This document shows positions 48,776-60,075 of a stretch of DNA of 64,000 bases, one piece after another. The stretch is from a virus. The stretch covers positions 64,001 to 128,000 of IMG/VR virus record IMGVR_UViG_3300025659_000002. One strand, given 5' to 3'. Under the pieces are notes generated by a model. The model saw only the letters and a list, made by a program, of their open reading frames with translations, was not told the DNA's origin and ran no database searches. Numbering within the stretch: the stretch's first letter is position 1; every line of letters starts with the position of its first letter. A program made the position numbers and the translations under genes.

Positions 48776-50764
48776 CTAAATTTCGCAGCTGTCGTTACTA
48801 CAAAATTTTTCTACTTCGGCATTGTTTCCCTTAACTTTCTTGAAAGATAAGGATTTTATGTTTTTAATTAATTTATTATAAGCATCTTCCGTTATTTTTT
48901 CGTAAGGCATTTGCGGGTAAGCACCTCCTTCTAATTTTGGAAGAAATGAAACAGATTTTAATTTGTATTGAAATATATCTAAGGCCTGCTCTATGTATGG
49001 GCCTTCCGTTTCCGGGTCAAATGTGATAGTAACAGAGACAGAGTTATCTGCCCAGTACTTTTGCATAAATGCAGCCATCTCTAACTGTTCCCACATTGAT
49101 ACATCTTCTAAGGTTCTTATGTGCTCTCCAACGTCGACTGGAACTTCTACTACTGACGTAGTTGCTTCTTGCCCAAAGGCTTTTTCTACAACATATCCTG
49201 CCTTTCGTAAAGGTTCTAATAAAGGACTATCATTAGCTAAGCGTACACGTCTAATATAAAAACGGCTTTCTGGGTAATGCTGTCCAGGGGTAGCGCCTAC
49301 TAGTATAGAAATGGAACCACTAGGTTTCATTGTACTTAGGCGTATAGACCTAGGAATAGCAAACCAGTCTGAGTATGATTCATCATAGTTTTTTAGGGCT
49401 GCGTATCCCTCATTTAGCCAATGCTTTAAAGTATCTATAGAATTGTTTGCTAAGAATTGAGCTACGGCACCTACGCCTGTACCTACTCTTCTATTTCTTA
49501 ACATAATTTGATTGGTTTCAGGCCAATGGGTATCAAGTAATGTTATTGTTTTAGAGTATAAATAGGCATATTTTAGAGAGCGTATAAAGTCTTCAAGAGT
49601 GTCATGTTTGCTTAAGAACACCTCACATAAATTGCATTTTTCTCCGCTTTCTAAAAATATTTCACCACAAGGGTTAGTGCCCTTAGTTTTCGTATCAGCT
49701 CTTAAACCACTGTTGGTTTCACCAAAACGTCCATTTGCATGGGCATTCTCTGGCCATAATAATCCGGGTTCTCCATTTATTCTTATTCTTTCAGCAATCT
49801 CTTTGTAGTTCATACCTACTGTGCCTATCACGGAATTGTTACTTGCCCAGCCATATTCTATACGATCTGGATTTTTCTCATAATTTTTTAAATCCAAAAA
49901 TTCGTCTATAGGTAAGCCTGCAAGTAAAATAGCGGATCTTCTTACGTTTCCAGCTACTACAGTTTTGCCAATAAAATTAAATATATCAGCGATAGTTCTA
50001 ATAGTAATAAGGGATCCAGCATTATGTGATAAAGTTTTCTCTATCATAATATGCATCTCTTTTAGAGGGCCTGATCCAGAGGATACCCCTCCAAAGGTTT
50101 TTATAGGTAAGCCTTCTGCTCTAATTTCAGTATAATCAAAGATAGGTTTAGGTATTTTATAAAAGAAAGATTTTATTAATATGTCTAAACTTTCTACCCA
50201 ACCTTCCCTAGAATCAGGAATAACAAAAACTTCAGTACCTTCTAATTGTCCCTTTACTTCAACAGTGCCCGCACCTAATAAGTCGGCCCCAATACCAACA
50301 CCGCACATAAGCATATCCATAGCAAATGTAAAAGGTTTACTGGGATCTTGTTTCATAGTTTCAGTACTAATAAAACTACAATTAAATAATGCAGGTGTTA
50401 ATTTTTTCTTTTCAATTATATCGGTACCTTGCGCATACAACCCTCTTCCTGGTGCTAAAATTTTCATAGACCACATTCTGTAGTACATTTCCTGTGCAGA
50501 AAATTGAGCTTTTTGAGGAACCCAAGCTAGTCTAAGTGATTCTATCCATCTTTTTTGAATGTTATAGGTACCTTCAACAACTCTTCTGATGGTTTCCCAC
50601 CATTCCTCGTTTTTGCCATTCTCCTTAATTCTAGAGTATGTACGTTTGTAAACTAACTCACCTAAACCGTTAAATCCAAATGGAGGTTTTTTTCTTTTGT
50701 ATTTGTCTATAAATGTTTCAGTTAGTCTAAAAGGTACATAATCTTCCATTTGTTTTTTCTCCAT
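48776..50764 (-). CDS. nrdJ: Class II (adenosylcobalamin-dependent) ribonucleotide reductase
   Basis: 662 residues with no TGA although it holds many Trp; stop TAG. It matches the monomeric Lactobacillus-type class II enzyme. The first active-site Cys lies in A-L-F-N-C-S-F-I. The radical region is G-T-N-P-C-G-E-I-F-L-E with E-K-C-N-L-C downstream. The C-terminal redox pair is C-S-N-D-S-C. It reduces ribonucleoside triphosphates to deoxy forms for phage DNA synthesis, without oxygen, and needs B12 from the host or its surroundings. It is the last gene before a terminator and overlaps dut by one base. Confidence 0.92.
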   Translation of the reverse strand: MEKKQMEDYVPFRLTETFIDKYKRKKPPFGFNGLGELVYKRTYSRIKENGKNEEWWETIRRVVEGTYNIQKRWIESLRLAWVPQKAQFSAQEMYYRMWSMKILAPGRGLYAQGTDIIEKKKLTPALFNCSFISTETMKQDPSKPFTFAMDMLMCGVGIGADLLGAGTVEVKGQLEGTEVFVIPDSREGWVESLDILIKSFFYKIPKPIFDYTEIRAEGLPIKTFGGVSSGSGPLKEMHIMIEKTLSHNAGSLITIRTIADIFNFIGKTVVAGNVRRSAILLAGLPIDEFLDLKNYEKNPDRIEYGWASNNSVIGTVGMNYKEIAERIRINGEPGLLWPENAHANGRFGETNSGLRADTKTKGTNPCGEIFLESGEKCNLCEVFLSKHDTLEDFIRSLKYAYLYSKTITLLDTHWPETNQIMLRNRRVGTGVGAVAQFLANNSIDTLKHWLNEGYAALKNYDESYSDWFAIPRSIRLSTMKPSGSISILVGATPGQHYPESRFYIRRVRLANDSPLLEPLRKAGYVVEKAFGQEATTSVVEVPVDVGEHIRTLEDVSMWEQLEMAAFMQKYWADNSVSVTITFDPETEGPYIEQALDIFQYKLKSVSFLPKLEGGAYPQMPYEKITEDAYNKLIKNIKSLSFKKVKGNNAEVEKFCSNDSCEI

Positions 50765-51207
50765 TAAGAAGGTTGTTCAGAATCCGAAGAACCGAAACCT
50801 TTATCCCCACGAGCGGTTTCAGTAAGTTCTTCTTCCTCTCCTAACTCTTCTAGCTGTATAAGCTGTCGTCTTAAAATAACCATTTGAGCAATTTTGTCAC
50901 CAGGCTCTATGGTGTAAGGGCGATATCCAGTGTTTTTAAACATGACAGCTATCTCGCCTCGATAGTCAGAGTCTATGACTCCGGCAGTCACTTTTAAAGC
51001 ATTTTGTAGGCTAAAGCCGCTTCTGTCCCAAATTTTACCAAAGTAAGAGGTGGGTATTTCAAAGGATAGTCCGGTGTGAACCGCTTTTGTTGTATTTGCT
51101 GGAATAACAATTTTATGATCGGCATATAAGTCCATGCCAGCTGCGCCATCATAGGCCATTGTAGGGGACTTAGCTGATTTAGTCAGCTTTTTAAATCTAA
51201 TATTCAT
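50764..51207 (-). CDS. dut: Trimeric dUTPase
   Basis: 147 residues with no TGA. All five motifs are visible: G-A-A-G-M-D-L-Y-A, D-R-S-G-F-S, A-G-V-I-D-S-D-Y-R-G-E-I, the G-D-K-I-A-Q-M-V-I strand, and C-terminal R-G-D-K-G-F-G-S-S-D. It hydrolyses dUTP to dUMP and keeps uracil out of phage DNA. It is coupled to nrdJ in the nucleotide-supply cluster. An insert rich in Glu (QLEELGEEEELTE) precedes motif 5. Confidence 0.93.
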   Translation of the reverse strand: MNIRFKKLTKSAKSPTMAYDGAAGMDLYADHKIVIPANTTKAVHTGLSFEIPTSYFGKIWDRSGFSLQNALKVTAGVIDSDYRGEIAVMFKNTGYRPYTIEPGDKIAQMVILRRQLIQLEELGEEEELTETARGDKGFGSSDSEQPS

Positions 51208-51501
51208 TTAGTTTGTAGTGGTTTCTGGTGTAATTTTATTTTCAATAATCTGTATATTATTAATAAGTGTTATGGAGTCTATAGAAAGCATAGTAGGGGT
51301 TTTAAAATCGGCAGTAAGAGCCGTTATATCTATATTTTGGAAATCGGTTTCACCGAAAGGGCGAAGTACAATAGCATCATCTATCCCCTTCACTAGTTCA
51401 ATAATTCCTACATAAGATTCTCTATGTAAACCTTCTCGAACAATAAAGCATTTTGGGCCATAAATATTTATAAAGGCGCTTATACTATCTTTTGAGAACA
51501 T
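51208..51501 (-). CDS. Small hypothetical protein between dut and RecU
   Basis: 97 residues from the internal ATG (MFSKDSI), which gives a 22-nt overlap with the upstream gene; an earlier ATG at 51546 would give 112 residues and a 67-nt overlap. No TGA. It is beta-rich with alternating Ile/Val strands (CFIVREGLHRESYVGIIELV, SIDSITLINNIQIIE). No motif is recognised. The product may be a small accessory factor of the nucleotide or recombination genes. Confidence 0.5.
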   Translation of the reverse strand: MFSKDSISAFINIYGPKCFIVREGLHRESYVGIIELVKGIDDAIVLRPFGETDFQNIDITALTADFKTPTMLSIDSITLINNIQIIENKITPETTTN

Positions 51502-51956
51502 AATTTTTTTACCTTGGTTAAGTAATGTTCCGGCTCTGTAAGCCATTCATTTTTAAAATCTTTAAAGGGTATGGAACGTCTACCTTCATCATCATACCAG
51601 TATTTAGTAATAATGCTTAAAGGCGTAATATATACCTTAGTTGGATGTATTTTTTTGAAATGAATTAAGAAAAAAGCTATTCCACCTAATTCCTTAACCA
51701 TCTCTAAATACAATAATTGGTGTTGGTGTATATTAGCTAAAGGAAATCTAGTTTTTATTTCAGTTTCCTTCGCATCATAAGCAATAAATTTACCACCACC
51801 AATTAGTCCGGCATAATCTACAGTTGAGGTTTGTGCAATTAATCCTCGTTGTGTATAAACAATAGGCACTGGTATCTTTAAAATCAAGGCTTTTCTATCT
51901 CGCCTTAAATTTAAATTAATAGCATTTGCTGTCTTTTCTAATTGATTAACTTTCAT
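51480..51956 (-). CDS. recU: RecU-type Holliday junction resolvase
   Basis: 158 residues with no TGA. The catalytic core T-V-D-Y-A-G-L-I-G-G-G-K-F-I-A-Y-D-A-K-E-T, followed by P-L-A-N-I-H-Q-H-Q and I-A-F-F-L-I-H-F, follows RecU closely, including the metal-binding Asp, Asp and Lys of the PD-(D/E)xK fold. It would resolve branched DNA before packaging. RecU is the resolvase of Firmicutes and Mollicutes, a weak pointer to the host group. Confidence 0.85.
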   Translation of the reverse strand: MKVNQLEKTANAINLNLRRDRKALILKIPVPIVYTQRGLIAQTSTVDYAGLIGGGKFIAYDAKETEIKTRFPLANIHQHQLLYLEMVKELGGIAFFLIHFKKIHPTKVYITPLSIITKYWYDDEGRRSIPFKDFKNEWLTEPEHYLTKVKKLCSQKIV

Positions 51957-52632
51957 TATGAGAACCGCCTAAATATTTAGAATATCCTATTTGTTCTTCT
52001 AACTTCCAATTTAAATTAGCAGTTATATACTCAATTATATGTTGAGGAATTTTTTTAAAGAATTCTTCTTTTAAATAAAAATCTTTTTTATTAAAAGTTT
52101 CAATACTTATAGCACTTTCTAAACAATATTTTTCTAAAATTATTGTAGAATCCCAAATAGCTAGATTGTATTTTATAGCTAAAAAATCTAATTCAATTTT
52201 TGGATTCTCCAACAACTCTTCATATTTTATAAATTCTATATTTTTTACCACTTTCCTTAATAATAAAAATAAAGCTATTTTTTCTTCTCTGCATTTAAAA
52301 ATATTGTCAAATGTCTCTACTATCTTTTGTTCCGTAATTATATCATAAGACCTAAAATCATTAGATAAAAAATCTTCCCAGCTAACCATAGCTAATTCAG
52401 GTAAATGGTGAGGGTGTTCAAACATACCTAATAGCCAGGAATAAGGATTCTTGTGTATTATTAAAAATAAAGTGTCTTCAGGAATTGGTATTAAAGAGTT
52501 ATAATTTGGCAATCCATGTTTCCAGCCGTGATTAAAAACTATTTCAACCTCTCTGATATTATCACGTATAAGATACTCTAACCAGGTAGTTCCTGAATGC
52601 CTTTCCCCAAATAGCTGTATTTTAGAAATCAT
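51946..52632 (-). CDS. Sulfotransferase-family protein
   Basis: 228 residues with no TGA. The N-terminal P-loop-like motif L-F-G-E-R-H-S-G-T-T-W-L-E matches the 5'-phosphosulphate loop of PAPS-dependent sulfotransferases. A later I-I-H-K-N-P-Y-S-W-L-L-G-M matches the 3'-phosphate-binding segment (R-x-P-x-x-x-x-S). It would transfer sulphate from PAPS to a hydroxyl of a sugar or protein. It starts the sugar locus and overlaps recU by 11 nt. No PAPS-synthesis gene is in the window, so PAPS must come from the host. Confidence 0.75.
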   Translation of the reverse strand: MISKIQLFGERHSGTTWLEYLIRDNIREVEIVFNHGWKHGLPNYNSLIPIPEDTLFLIIHKNPYSWLLGMFEHPHHLPELAMVSWEDFLSNDFRSYDIITEQKIVETFDNIFKCREEKIALFLLLRKVVKNIEFIKYEELLENPKIELDFLAIKYNLAIWDSTIILEKYCLESAISIETFNKKDFYLKEEFFKKIPQHIIEYITANLNWKLEEQIGYSKYLGGSHNES

Positions 52633-53456
52633 TAGGATTCAAATGGATTGCAACTAATCATTTCTTTAATTTGATCTTGTATAGAAGGTATTTCATCTAT
52701 TATAGGTTTTTGAATATCTTTACTATTTACCAAAGATCTATCACAACCTGGGGTTGCTTCAAAGAGATCCACTTTTATATCTAAGTTATACTCGGCGATT
52801 AGCAACGTTAGTAACTGGTATTTGGAAATGATTTCAGGAGAAAATATATGTCTAACTCCTTTCCAGTAAGTTTCCTTAACAATAATATCCCTAATAATTT
52901 TAGCTAGTTGCCAACAAGTAACTCCGTTCCAAAAATGATTTGTGTATCCAAATACTTTAGAACCCTCTTGAGTTTTTAACCACTCTATTAGGGAACGTTG
53001 GTTTCCTTCTCGCTCTTCACCAATTAAAGAAGTTCTGATTACAGTAATATTTTCAGGCTCTCCTAAAGCCTTTGTTTTTCCATAATCATCGATAGCGTCT
53101 TTAACATCTACCTCTGAGTACTTACCTTTTTTTCCTGAAAATACGCCATCGGTAGTAATATGTATTACATTGACTTCAGTAGTTTCTGCTAAATCACTTA
53201 ATAGATGTGGAAATATACTATTAACCTGTATAGTCTCATATAAGCCCCTAACTTGCATTCTTGGCCCAATGACCCCGGCACAGTTTATTATGACGTCCTC
53301 GGGGCCAATTTGCTCCAATTCTAGCCATTTAAGAACTGTAGCAGGCCTACATAAATCGAATTCTTCGGAACCCAAGGGTACTAGGCCTTTAATTCCTATT
53401 AACGCGGAGCTTACATAACGGCCTAACATGCCATTAGCTCCGAATAGATACATCAT
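52632..53456 (-). CDS. RmlD-like nucleotide-sugar reductase (extended SDR)
   Basis: 274 residues with no TGA. It begins with the NAD(P) loop Y-L-F-G-A-N-G-M-L-G-R. Then come I-I-N-C-A-G-V-I-G, T-T-D-G-V-F-S-G-K-K-G-K-Y-S-E and the catalytic Y-G-K-T-K-A-L-G-E (Y-x3-K). This order is typical of dTDP-4-dehydrorhamnose reductases and relatives that reduce 4-keto sugars. It is coupled to the next gene by a one-base overlap. A plausible partner is the adjacent PseB/CapD-like dehydratase, together giving a 6-deoxy sugar. Confidence 0.8.
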   Translation of the reverse strand: MMYLFGANGMLGRYVSSALIGIKGLVPLGSEEFDLCRPATVLKWLELEQIGPEDVIINCAGVIGPRMQVRGLYETIQVNSIFPHLLSDLAETTEVNVIHITTDGVFSGKKGKYSEVDVKDAIDDYGKTKALGEPENITVIRTSLIGEEREGNQRSLIEWLKTQEGSKVFGYTNHFWNGVTCWQLAKIIRDIIVKETYWKGVRHIFSPEIISKYQLLTLLIAEYNLDIKVDLFEATPGCDRSLVNSKDIQKPIIDEIPSIQDQIKEMISCNPFES

Positions 53457-54397
53457 TATATTGTCTCCTTTAAAATTGTTTCTAAGTCTTTTTTTGACAC
53501 GGCAAAATCCTTACTGTTATATTCATTATTTTTTAATAAAACTTCATCGTTATAAGTATTTTTATAATGCATTAAATAATATTTGCCAGGATCAGCCACT
53601 CTCCCTAATTCTTCTTTAGCAATCATAACCTCATGAATTTTTTCTGAAATACGAGGTTTTCCTATTTTGTATTTTAAACCAAAATTTTCTTTAAAATAAT
53701 CAAACATATCCTTAACTAAAAAACTTTTTAATTTAGGAATAATATTAAACCCAGTTAATGAAAAACCTATAGGACGGCTAAGCGCGTAATCTATTAAATT
53801 TACAGCTTCAGCTACTGAAATCATAAATCTAGTCATGTCCGCACTATACAATGTAAGTGTATATTCGTTAGAAATGGCGTTCTTTATTAAAGGAATAAGA
53901 CTTCCTGTAGAACCTAACACATTGCCATAGATGGCCGTGTTTAAAACACAGTCTCCAAGAGAGTTTTCAGAATTTACTATGAACAATTCTCCTGCTACAA
54001 ATTTCATAGAACCATATAAGGTGGTTGCTGCTCTACTTTTGTCTGTAGAAATAAAGCAAGAATCTATATGATTAGTTTCTGCAGCGGCTCTACTGTTAAG
54101 AGCTCCATTAATAATTGTTTTGACGGCTTCACTTGGATTTTGGTCAACGGCTTCTATTTGCTTCATACTAGCCGCAAAGATAGCTTTGGAATGACCCATA
54201 GAGGCTTCTATCAGCCTTTCCTTATCATTTACGTCACCTATGACACATTTAATATTTGGGAATTGTTTTTTTAAATAATAGTGCTTTGCCTCATCACGGC
54301 TATATACGGTAATCCTATTAGTTCCATAATATTCTTTAACTAACGCAGTTCCTAAAAACCCCGCTCCTCCAGTAATAAAAATACGTTCATCAAACAT
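53456..54397 (-). CDS. PseB/CapD-like UDP-sugar 4,6-dehydratase
   Basis: 313 residues from the ATG at 54397, which overlaps the upstream stop by three bases; no TGA. It opens I-F-I-T-G-G-A-G-F-L-G-T-A, then A-A-S-M-K-Q-I-E-A-V-D-Q-N-P and F-I-S-T-D-K-S-R-A-A-T-T-L-Y-G-S-M-K. The A-x-x-K-Q-V-P/D and S-T-D-K-A-x-x-P-x-x-x-Y-G-x-x-K signatures characterise UDP-GlcNAc 4,6-dehydratases of the PseB/FlaA1/CapE group. It would make a 4-keto-6-deoxy amino sugar for modification by neighbouring enzymes. Confidence 0.82.
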   Translation of the reverse strand: MFDERIFITGGAGFLGTALVKEYYGTNRITVYSRDEAKHYYLKKQFPNIKCVIGDVNDKERLIEASMGHSKAIFAASMKQIEAVDQNPSEAVKTIINGALNSRAAAETNHIDSCFISTDKSRAATTLYGSMKFVAGELFIVNSENSLGDCVLNTAIYGNVLGSTGSLIPLIKNAISNEYTLTLYSADMTRFMISVAEAVNLIDYALSRPIGFSLTGFNIIPKLKSFLVKDMFDYFKENFGLKYKIGKPRISEKIHEVMIAKEELGRVADPGKYYLMHYKNTYNDEVLLKNNEYNSKDFAVSKKDLETILKETI

Positions 54398-55581
54398 TAG
54401 GAAGACCTCTCTCGTATTGACAATCGAGGTAAAGGTTTTAACCATTTACCTAAAAACCACGAGTTCTTATATACAATTTCATCTATAAAATTATAGGCAA
54501 GTACTAGAATATGATCTGGATTATACCCACGTAGAAAATCATTATCTAAGATTGGTATATGAGTTCCAGGTGTGAGTTTATTTTGTCGTAATGGAGAGTC
54601 ATCTATAATAAATGGAATCTCATCTTCTGTAATACCCATAGTGGATAAGTATATATTAGCTTGACCACTAGCTCCATAAGCTACTATTGTTTCATTTTTC
54701 TCTTTAATATTATGCAATGTTTGCTTTATATCTGTTTTAAGATTTACTAACTTCTTTTTAAAAACTTTAATTTTATACTCAGTCAAAGCTGGAGGAAAAA
54801 AGTAAAGGGGGGTTGCCGGCTTAGTTCTACTAAATATAGCATGTAAAGATGTTCCATGTATACTAATATACTCATAAGAGTCTAAGTATAATCCATGTTT
54901 ATCCATTAGAGCAGTTAAAGACTCTATTGTATAATAAAATAAATGCTCATGATAGAAAAATGGAAAGCACATCTCATCTAGTAAATAATGAAAATCCTGC
55001 ACTTCTATAATTAGTTTGCCGTCAGGACTTAATAAGGTATCTATACCATCTATAACACTTTCCAAATCTTCCATATGGGCAAAATTGTTAGCGGAAAATA
55101 TAACATCCATAAGCCCAAAATCATTTTTTATTTTAGTAGCTACTTCGTTATCAAAATAGTTATTAACTAGTGTAACTCCTTTAGGAACAGAGTCTAAAGC
55201 AACATTTGATGGGTCTACATTTATTACTAAATGATTCCCTAATTCCATTAGTCTTTCTCCTAGTGGGCAAGAGTTTCCTCCTATTTCTAATATACTAGAG
55301 GACGAAGCTAATTCGTTATGTAAACTTTCGGCTTCCGCATAAAAGTGATCTTTTAAAGTTTTAGTAGCGTGTGTATTATAAAAATAGTTATCGAATAGCT
55401 CATGTTTTGGTATCCTATCTTCTTTTAAAACTTGAGCTAATCCACAATCTTTACAATATAAGATTCTAAGAGGTTTTAAAACGTCGTCTTTAATATCTTC
55501 TAAGAAATTGCCTGCTATAGGTGCATGATCCATAGAAAATATAATATCGATGTTAGTTGAGTTGCATATAGCGCATTTCAT
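54397..55581 (-). CDS. Sugar C-methyltransferase (zinc-binding N-terminus)
   Basis: 394 residues with no TGA. The N-terminus has C-A-I-C ... C-K-D-C, the zinc knuckle of TylC3/NovU-type C-methyltransferases. A SAM-binding class I fold follows (I-L-E-I-G-G-N-S-C, then F-S-A-N-N-F-A-H). The C-terminal domain begins near A-Y-G-A-S-G-Q-A-N and resembles the Methyltransf_14 end domain. These enzymes add a branch methyl to nucleotide-linked keto sugars, consistent with the two dehydratases beside it. Confidence 0.8.
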   Translation of the reverse strand: MKCAICNSTNIDIIFSMDHAPIAGNFLEDIKDDVLKPLRILYCKDCGLAQVLKEDRIPKHELFDNYFYNTHATKTLKDHFYAEAESLHNELASSSSILEIGGNSCPLGERLMELGNHLVINVDPSNVALDSVPKGVTLVNNYFDNEVATKIKNDFGLMDVIFSANNFAHMEDLESVIDGIDTLLSPDGKLIIEVQDFHYLLDEMCFPFFYHEHLFYYTIESLTALMDKHGLYLDSYEYISIHGTSLHAIFSRTKPATPLYFFPPALTEYKIKVFKKKLVNLKTDIKQTLHNIKEKNETIVAYGASGQANIYLSTMGITEDEIPFIIDDSPLRQNKLTPGTHIPILDNDFLRGYNPDHILVLAYNFIDEIVYKNSWFLGKWLKPLPRLSIRERSS

Positions 55582-55583
55582 CT

Positions 55584-57718
<2,135 letters not shown>

Positions 57719-57734
57719 TAGTATTTATTGATTT

Positions 57735-58661
57735 TTATTTAAGCTGTTCATACACTTTCTTTATGCCCTCTTCCAGAGGTGTAAATTCGAATTCTGGAAA
57801 TAAGGACATTAATTTAGAAGAGTCTATATCTTTTCTGTGCTGTCCATTAGGCATTGAAGTATCATATCTAACTTCTAAATGTTCGGCATTAAGAGCTTTT
57901 AAAGCTATAACTACCATTTCATTTATACTTAAATTTTGATTTGGTGGGGCTATGTTTACATTTTCATATGTATCAGTATAGATCATTAGTTTTATAAGTC
58001 TTGCTAAATCTCCGGCATACATAAATTGTCTAAGAGGAGTACCATCACCCATTAAGATTATAGTAGAATCTCCATTATCAAGAGCTTTCCTAATTTTAGT
58101 TAATAAAGCAGTTAAGAAATGACTTTTAGTTGGATCAGTTTTATCCCCATCTCCGTATAAATTACATGGAATAATATAATTATAATTAGTATTATATTGA
58201 GTATTATAGGCATCAATTTGTACCGCCATAGCTCTTTTAGCATACGCGTAAGAGAAGTTAGTGGGTGTGGGAGGGCCATCATGTAGTTGTTCCTCAGCCA
58301 TCGGATATACAGTAGCCTTGCCTGGAAAAATACAAGAACTTAGGATTCCAACAAATCTTGGTGTTTTAGTTAGCATGGCATATCTAAGTAAATTAGTATT
58401 CATCAGAATATTGTCCGTATAGTATTCTGCAGGATGCTCAATGTTATCTAAGATACCTCCAACTCTCGCGGCCAGGTGTATTATACATGCGGGTTTTAGA
58501 TGATAAAACAACTTTCCTACATCATCTTCGCTTCGCAAGTCATAGTCATCGGACGACAGATACACAGCATTGGGCATAATTTCTTGCAAACAACTGCCCA
58601 CTAGACCACTTCCACCGGTTACTACTGTTAGAGTTGACATATTACTGTTAACCACACTCAT
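57735..58661 (-). CDS. Fcl/ColC-like GDP-sugar epimerase-reductase
   Basis: 308 residues with no TGA. The sequence follows GDP-fucose synthase: V-T-G-G-S-G-L-V-G, L-A-A-R-V-G-G-I, S-S-C-I-F-P, then the catalytic F-S-Y-A-Y-A-K-R, I-P-C-N-L-Y-G and G-D-G-T-P-L-R-Q-F-M-Y-A-G-D-L-A. With Gmd alone it would give GDP-L-fucose. With the ColD-like enzyme encoded next to it, GDP-L-colitose is expected, because ColC performs the same 5-epimerisation and 4-reduction. The alternative start at 58640 would drop seven residues. Confidence 0.85.
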   Translation of the reverse strand: MSVVNSNMSTLTVVTGGSGLVGSCLQEIMPNAVYLSSDDYDLRSEDDVGKLFYHLKPACIIHLAARVGGILDNIEHPAEYYTDNILMNTNLLRYAMLTKTPRFVGILSSCIFPGKATVYPMAEEQLHDGPPTPTNFSYAYAKRAMAVQIDAYNTQYNTNYNYIIPCNLYGDGDKTDPTKSHFLTALLTKIRKALDNGDSTIILMGDGTPLRQFMYAGDLARLIKLMIYTDTYENVNIAPPNQNLSINEMVVIALKALNAEHLEVRYDTSMPNGQHRKDIDSSKLMSLFPEFEFTPLEEGIKKVYEQLK

Positions 58662-58664
58662 AAA

Positions 58665-59441
58665 TTATAGGCCAAATATTTTATACATAAACTTATCTTT
58701 TTCATAAATCTCCATTTTTAAAGCTGCAGGTATTTCATAGCAATCCACAGGCTTTCTATTACTTTTCTGAGGTTTTTCAGAAGCTTCGACTTTTTTCACA
58801 CTTTTAGGGCCGTTAAAAGGGACGCCGTGTTGCACACATAAAGCCTTTAATTCCTCAGAAATATTTTTTTGATGTAAGATGTGGTAGTTGTTTTTTATCC
58901 ACTCCAACTCTTCACATACTTCGTCATTAGATTTTAAATCAGTTATTTTTTTAGACCCAAATTGATCTAGGAAACCAAAAGTATAATACCCTATTTTTAA
59001 ACGTGTTAGCTCTTTAAAAACATGATAGTCATAAGTATGATGCTGTCTAGATAAAACATTTGCGTGTTGCAATAAGAATTTATTGTCAAACATATTCCCC
59101 AATATTTTAACTAATCCCAAATCTCCGCTTAAACTATGTTTTTCAGAAATATAACGATTAATATGCCCTTCATTTGGATCTAAGGGCTTTGCATGACTTT
59201 CCTTAATTTGGGCATACTTAGGATCTAAACATCAAAAGGTAATTAAAGAGATATAGTAGTCTAAAGGTTCTCTGACAATACAAACTTTTTGTTCATTAGA
59301 AATTAAGCCATTATTTTTACAAAAATGATAGTTTCTATGGTGTCCCAGAGTGTACCCTTTGGGTAAAACTCTATGCGCATAAGTTCCAGCTGTCTTTGGC
59401 TGATGAAATATTATGAATTCTGGCATAGTATTGTTAACCAT
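58665..59441 (-). CDS. Second sulfotransferase-family protein
   Basis: 258 residues with one TGA (L-I-T-F-W-C-L-D at 59232-59234). The start F-I-I-F-H-Q-P-K-T-A-G-T-Y resembles the I-P-K-T-A-G-T-S phosphosulphate loop. K-V-C-I-V-R-E-P-L-D-Y-Y-I-S matches the R-x-P-x-x-x-x-x-S binding segment. The C-terminal part is basic with a Lys-rich linker (KSVKKVEASEKPQKSNRK). It is unlike the sulfotransferase at 51946-52632, so two different acceptors are likely. The start may be 59441 or 59426; both overlap the upstream gene. Confidence 0.7.
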
Positions 59442-60067
59442 TCCTTAGAGTAAACTTTGAATTGTGGATATTTTTTTCTGATAGTCTTTACTACTGTGTT
59501 GTTATCTTCAAGAAAACATACAAAAGTGTCAGATAAAAATGGAATAGCATCCTCTAGTGTCTGTAAAATAGTTTCATCAGTGTGGTAGGCATCATCAACA
59601 AATATGTCTATAGTCCTACCCTTTAATATTTTTTCTAAATAATTAGAGTTAGATACAAACTGATCAAACTCAAATACTTCCGGTAATTTATTTGGAAAAG
59701 CTCCTAAATCTAACAAGGTTTGTAGATTATCTTCAAAGTAAGTTAAACTGATGTCTAAACCTATTACAGAGCCATTGGGGAATAAATCCCCCCAAAGAGC
59801 TAAACCGGAACCTTTTAAAATTCCAACCTCTACTATTGTAGGAGCCATGCTGGAATTAACAAAGGGTAGTAAATGTTGGGCATATTCCGAATTGTAGGCA
59901 GTTGGCAGCATTCTGTCGCCACCCTGCATACCTATTGTCGATAGGTATCGTTCCGATCTGGGGTCCCTTTCACTAACATGTTTTATGGGCACGTTTGTTA
60001 TAAGGCCCCCATATTTTTTTTCAGTTGTTTCTAGAAATTCTTCTAGTTGTGGTATAGTGTAGCTCAT
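59411..60067 (-). CDS. Class I SAM-dependent methyltransferase
   Basis: 218 residues with no TGA. T-I-V-E-V-G-I-L-K-G-S-G-L-A-L-W is the SAM-binding loop, V-I-G-L-D-I-S-L the acidic strand, and T-I-D-I-F-V-D-D-A-Y-H-T a substrate or metal site resembling macrocin-O-methyltransferase and cephalosporin-hydroxylase relatives. It probably O-methylates a sugar in the glycan made by this locus. AGGAG lies about 6 nt upstream of its start, within the gap after the GT11 gene. Confidence 0.75.
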   Translation of the reverse strand: MSYTIPQLEEFLETTEKKYGGLITNVPIKHVSERDPRSERYLSTIGMQGGDRMLPTAYNSEYAQHLLPFVNSSMAPTIVEVGILKGSGLALWGDLFPNGSVIGLDISLTYFEDNLQTLLDLGAFPNKLPEVFEFDQFVSNSNYLEKILKGRTIDIFVDDAYHTDETILQTLEDAIPFLSDTFVCFLEDNNTVVKTIRKKYPQFKVYSKEWLTILCQNS

Positions 60068-60075
60068 GTAACTCC

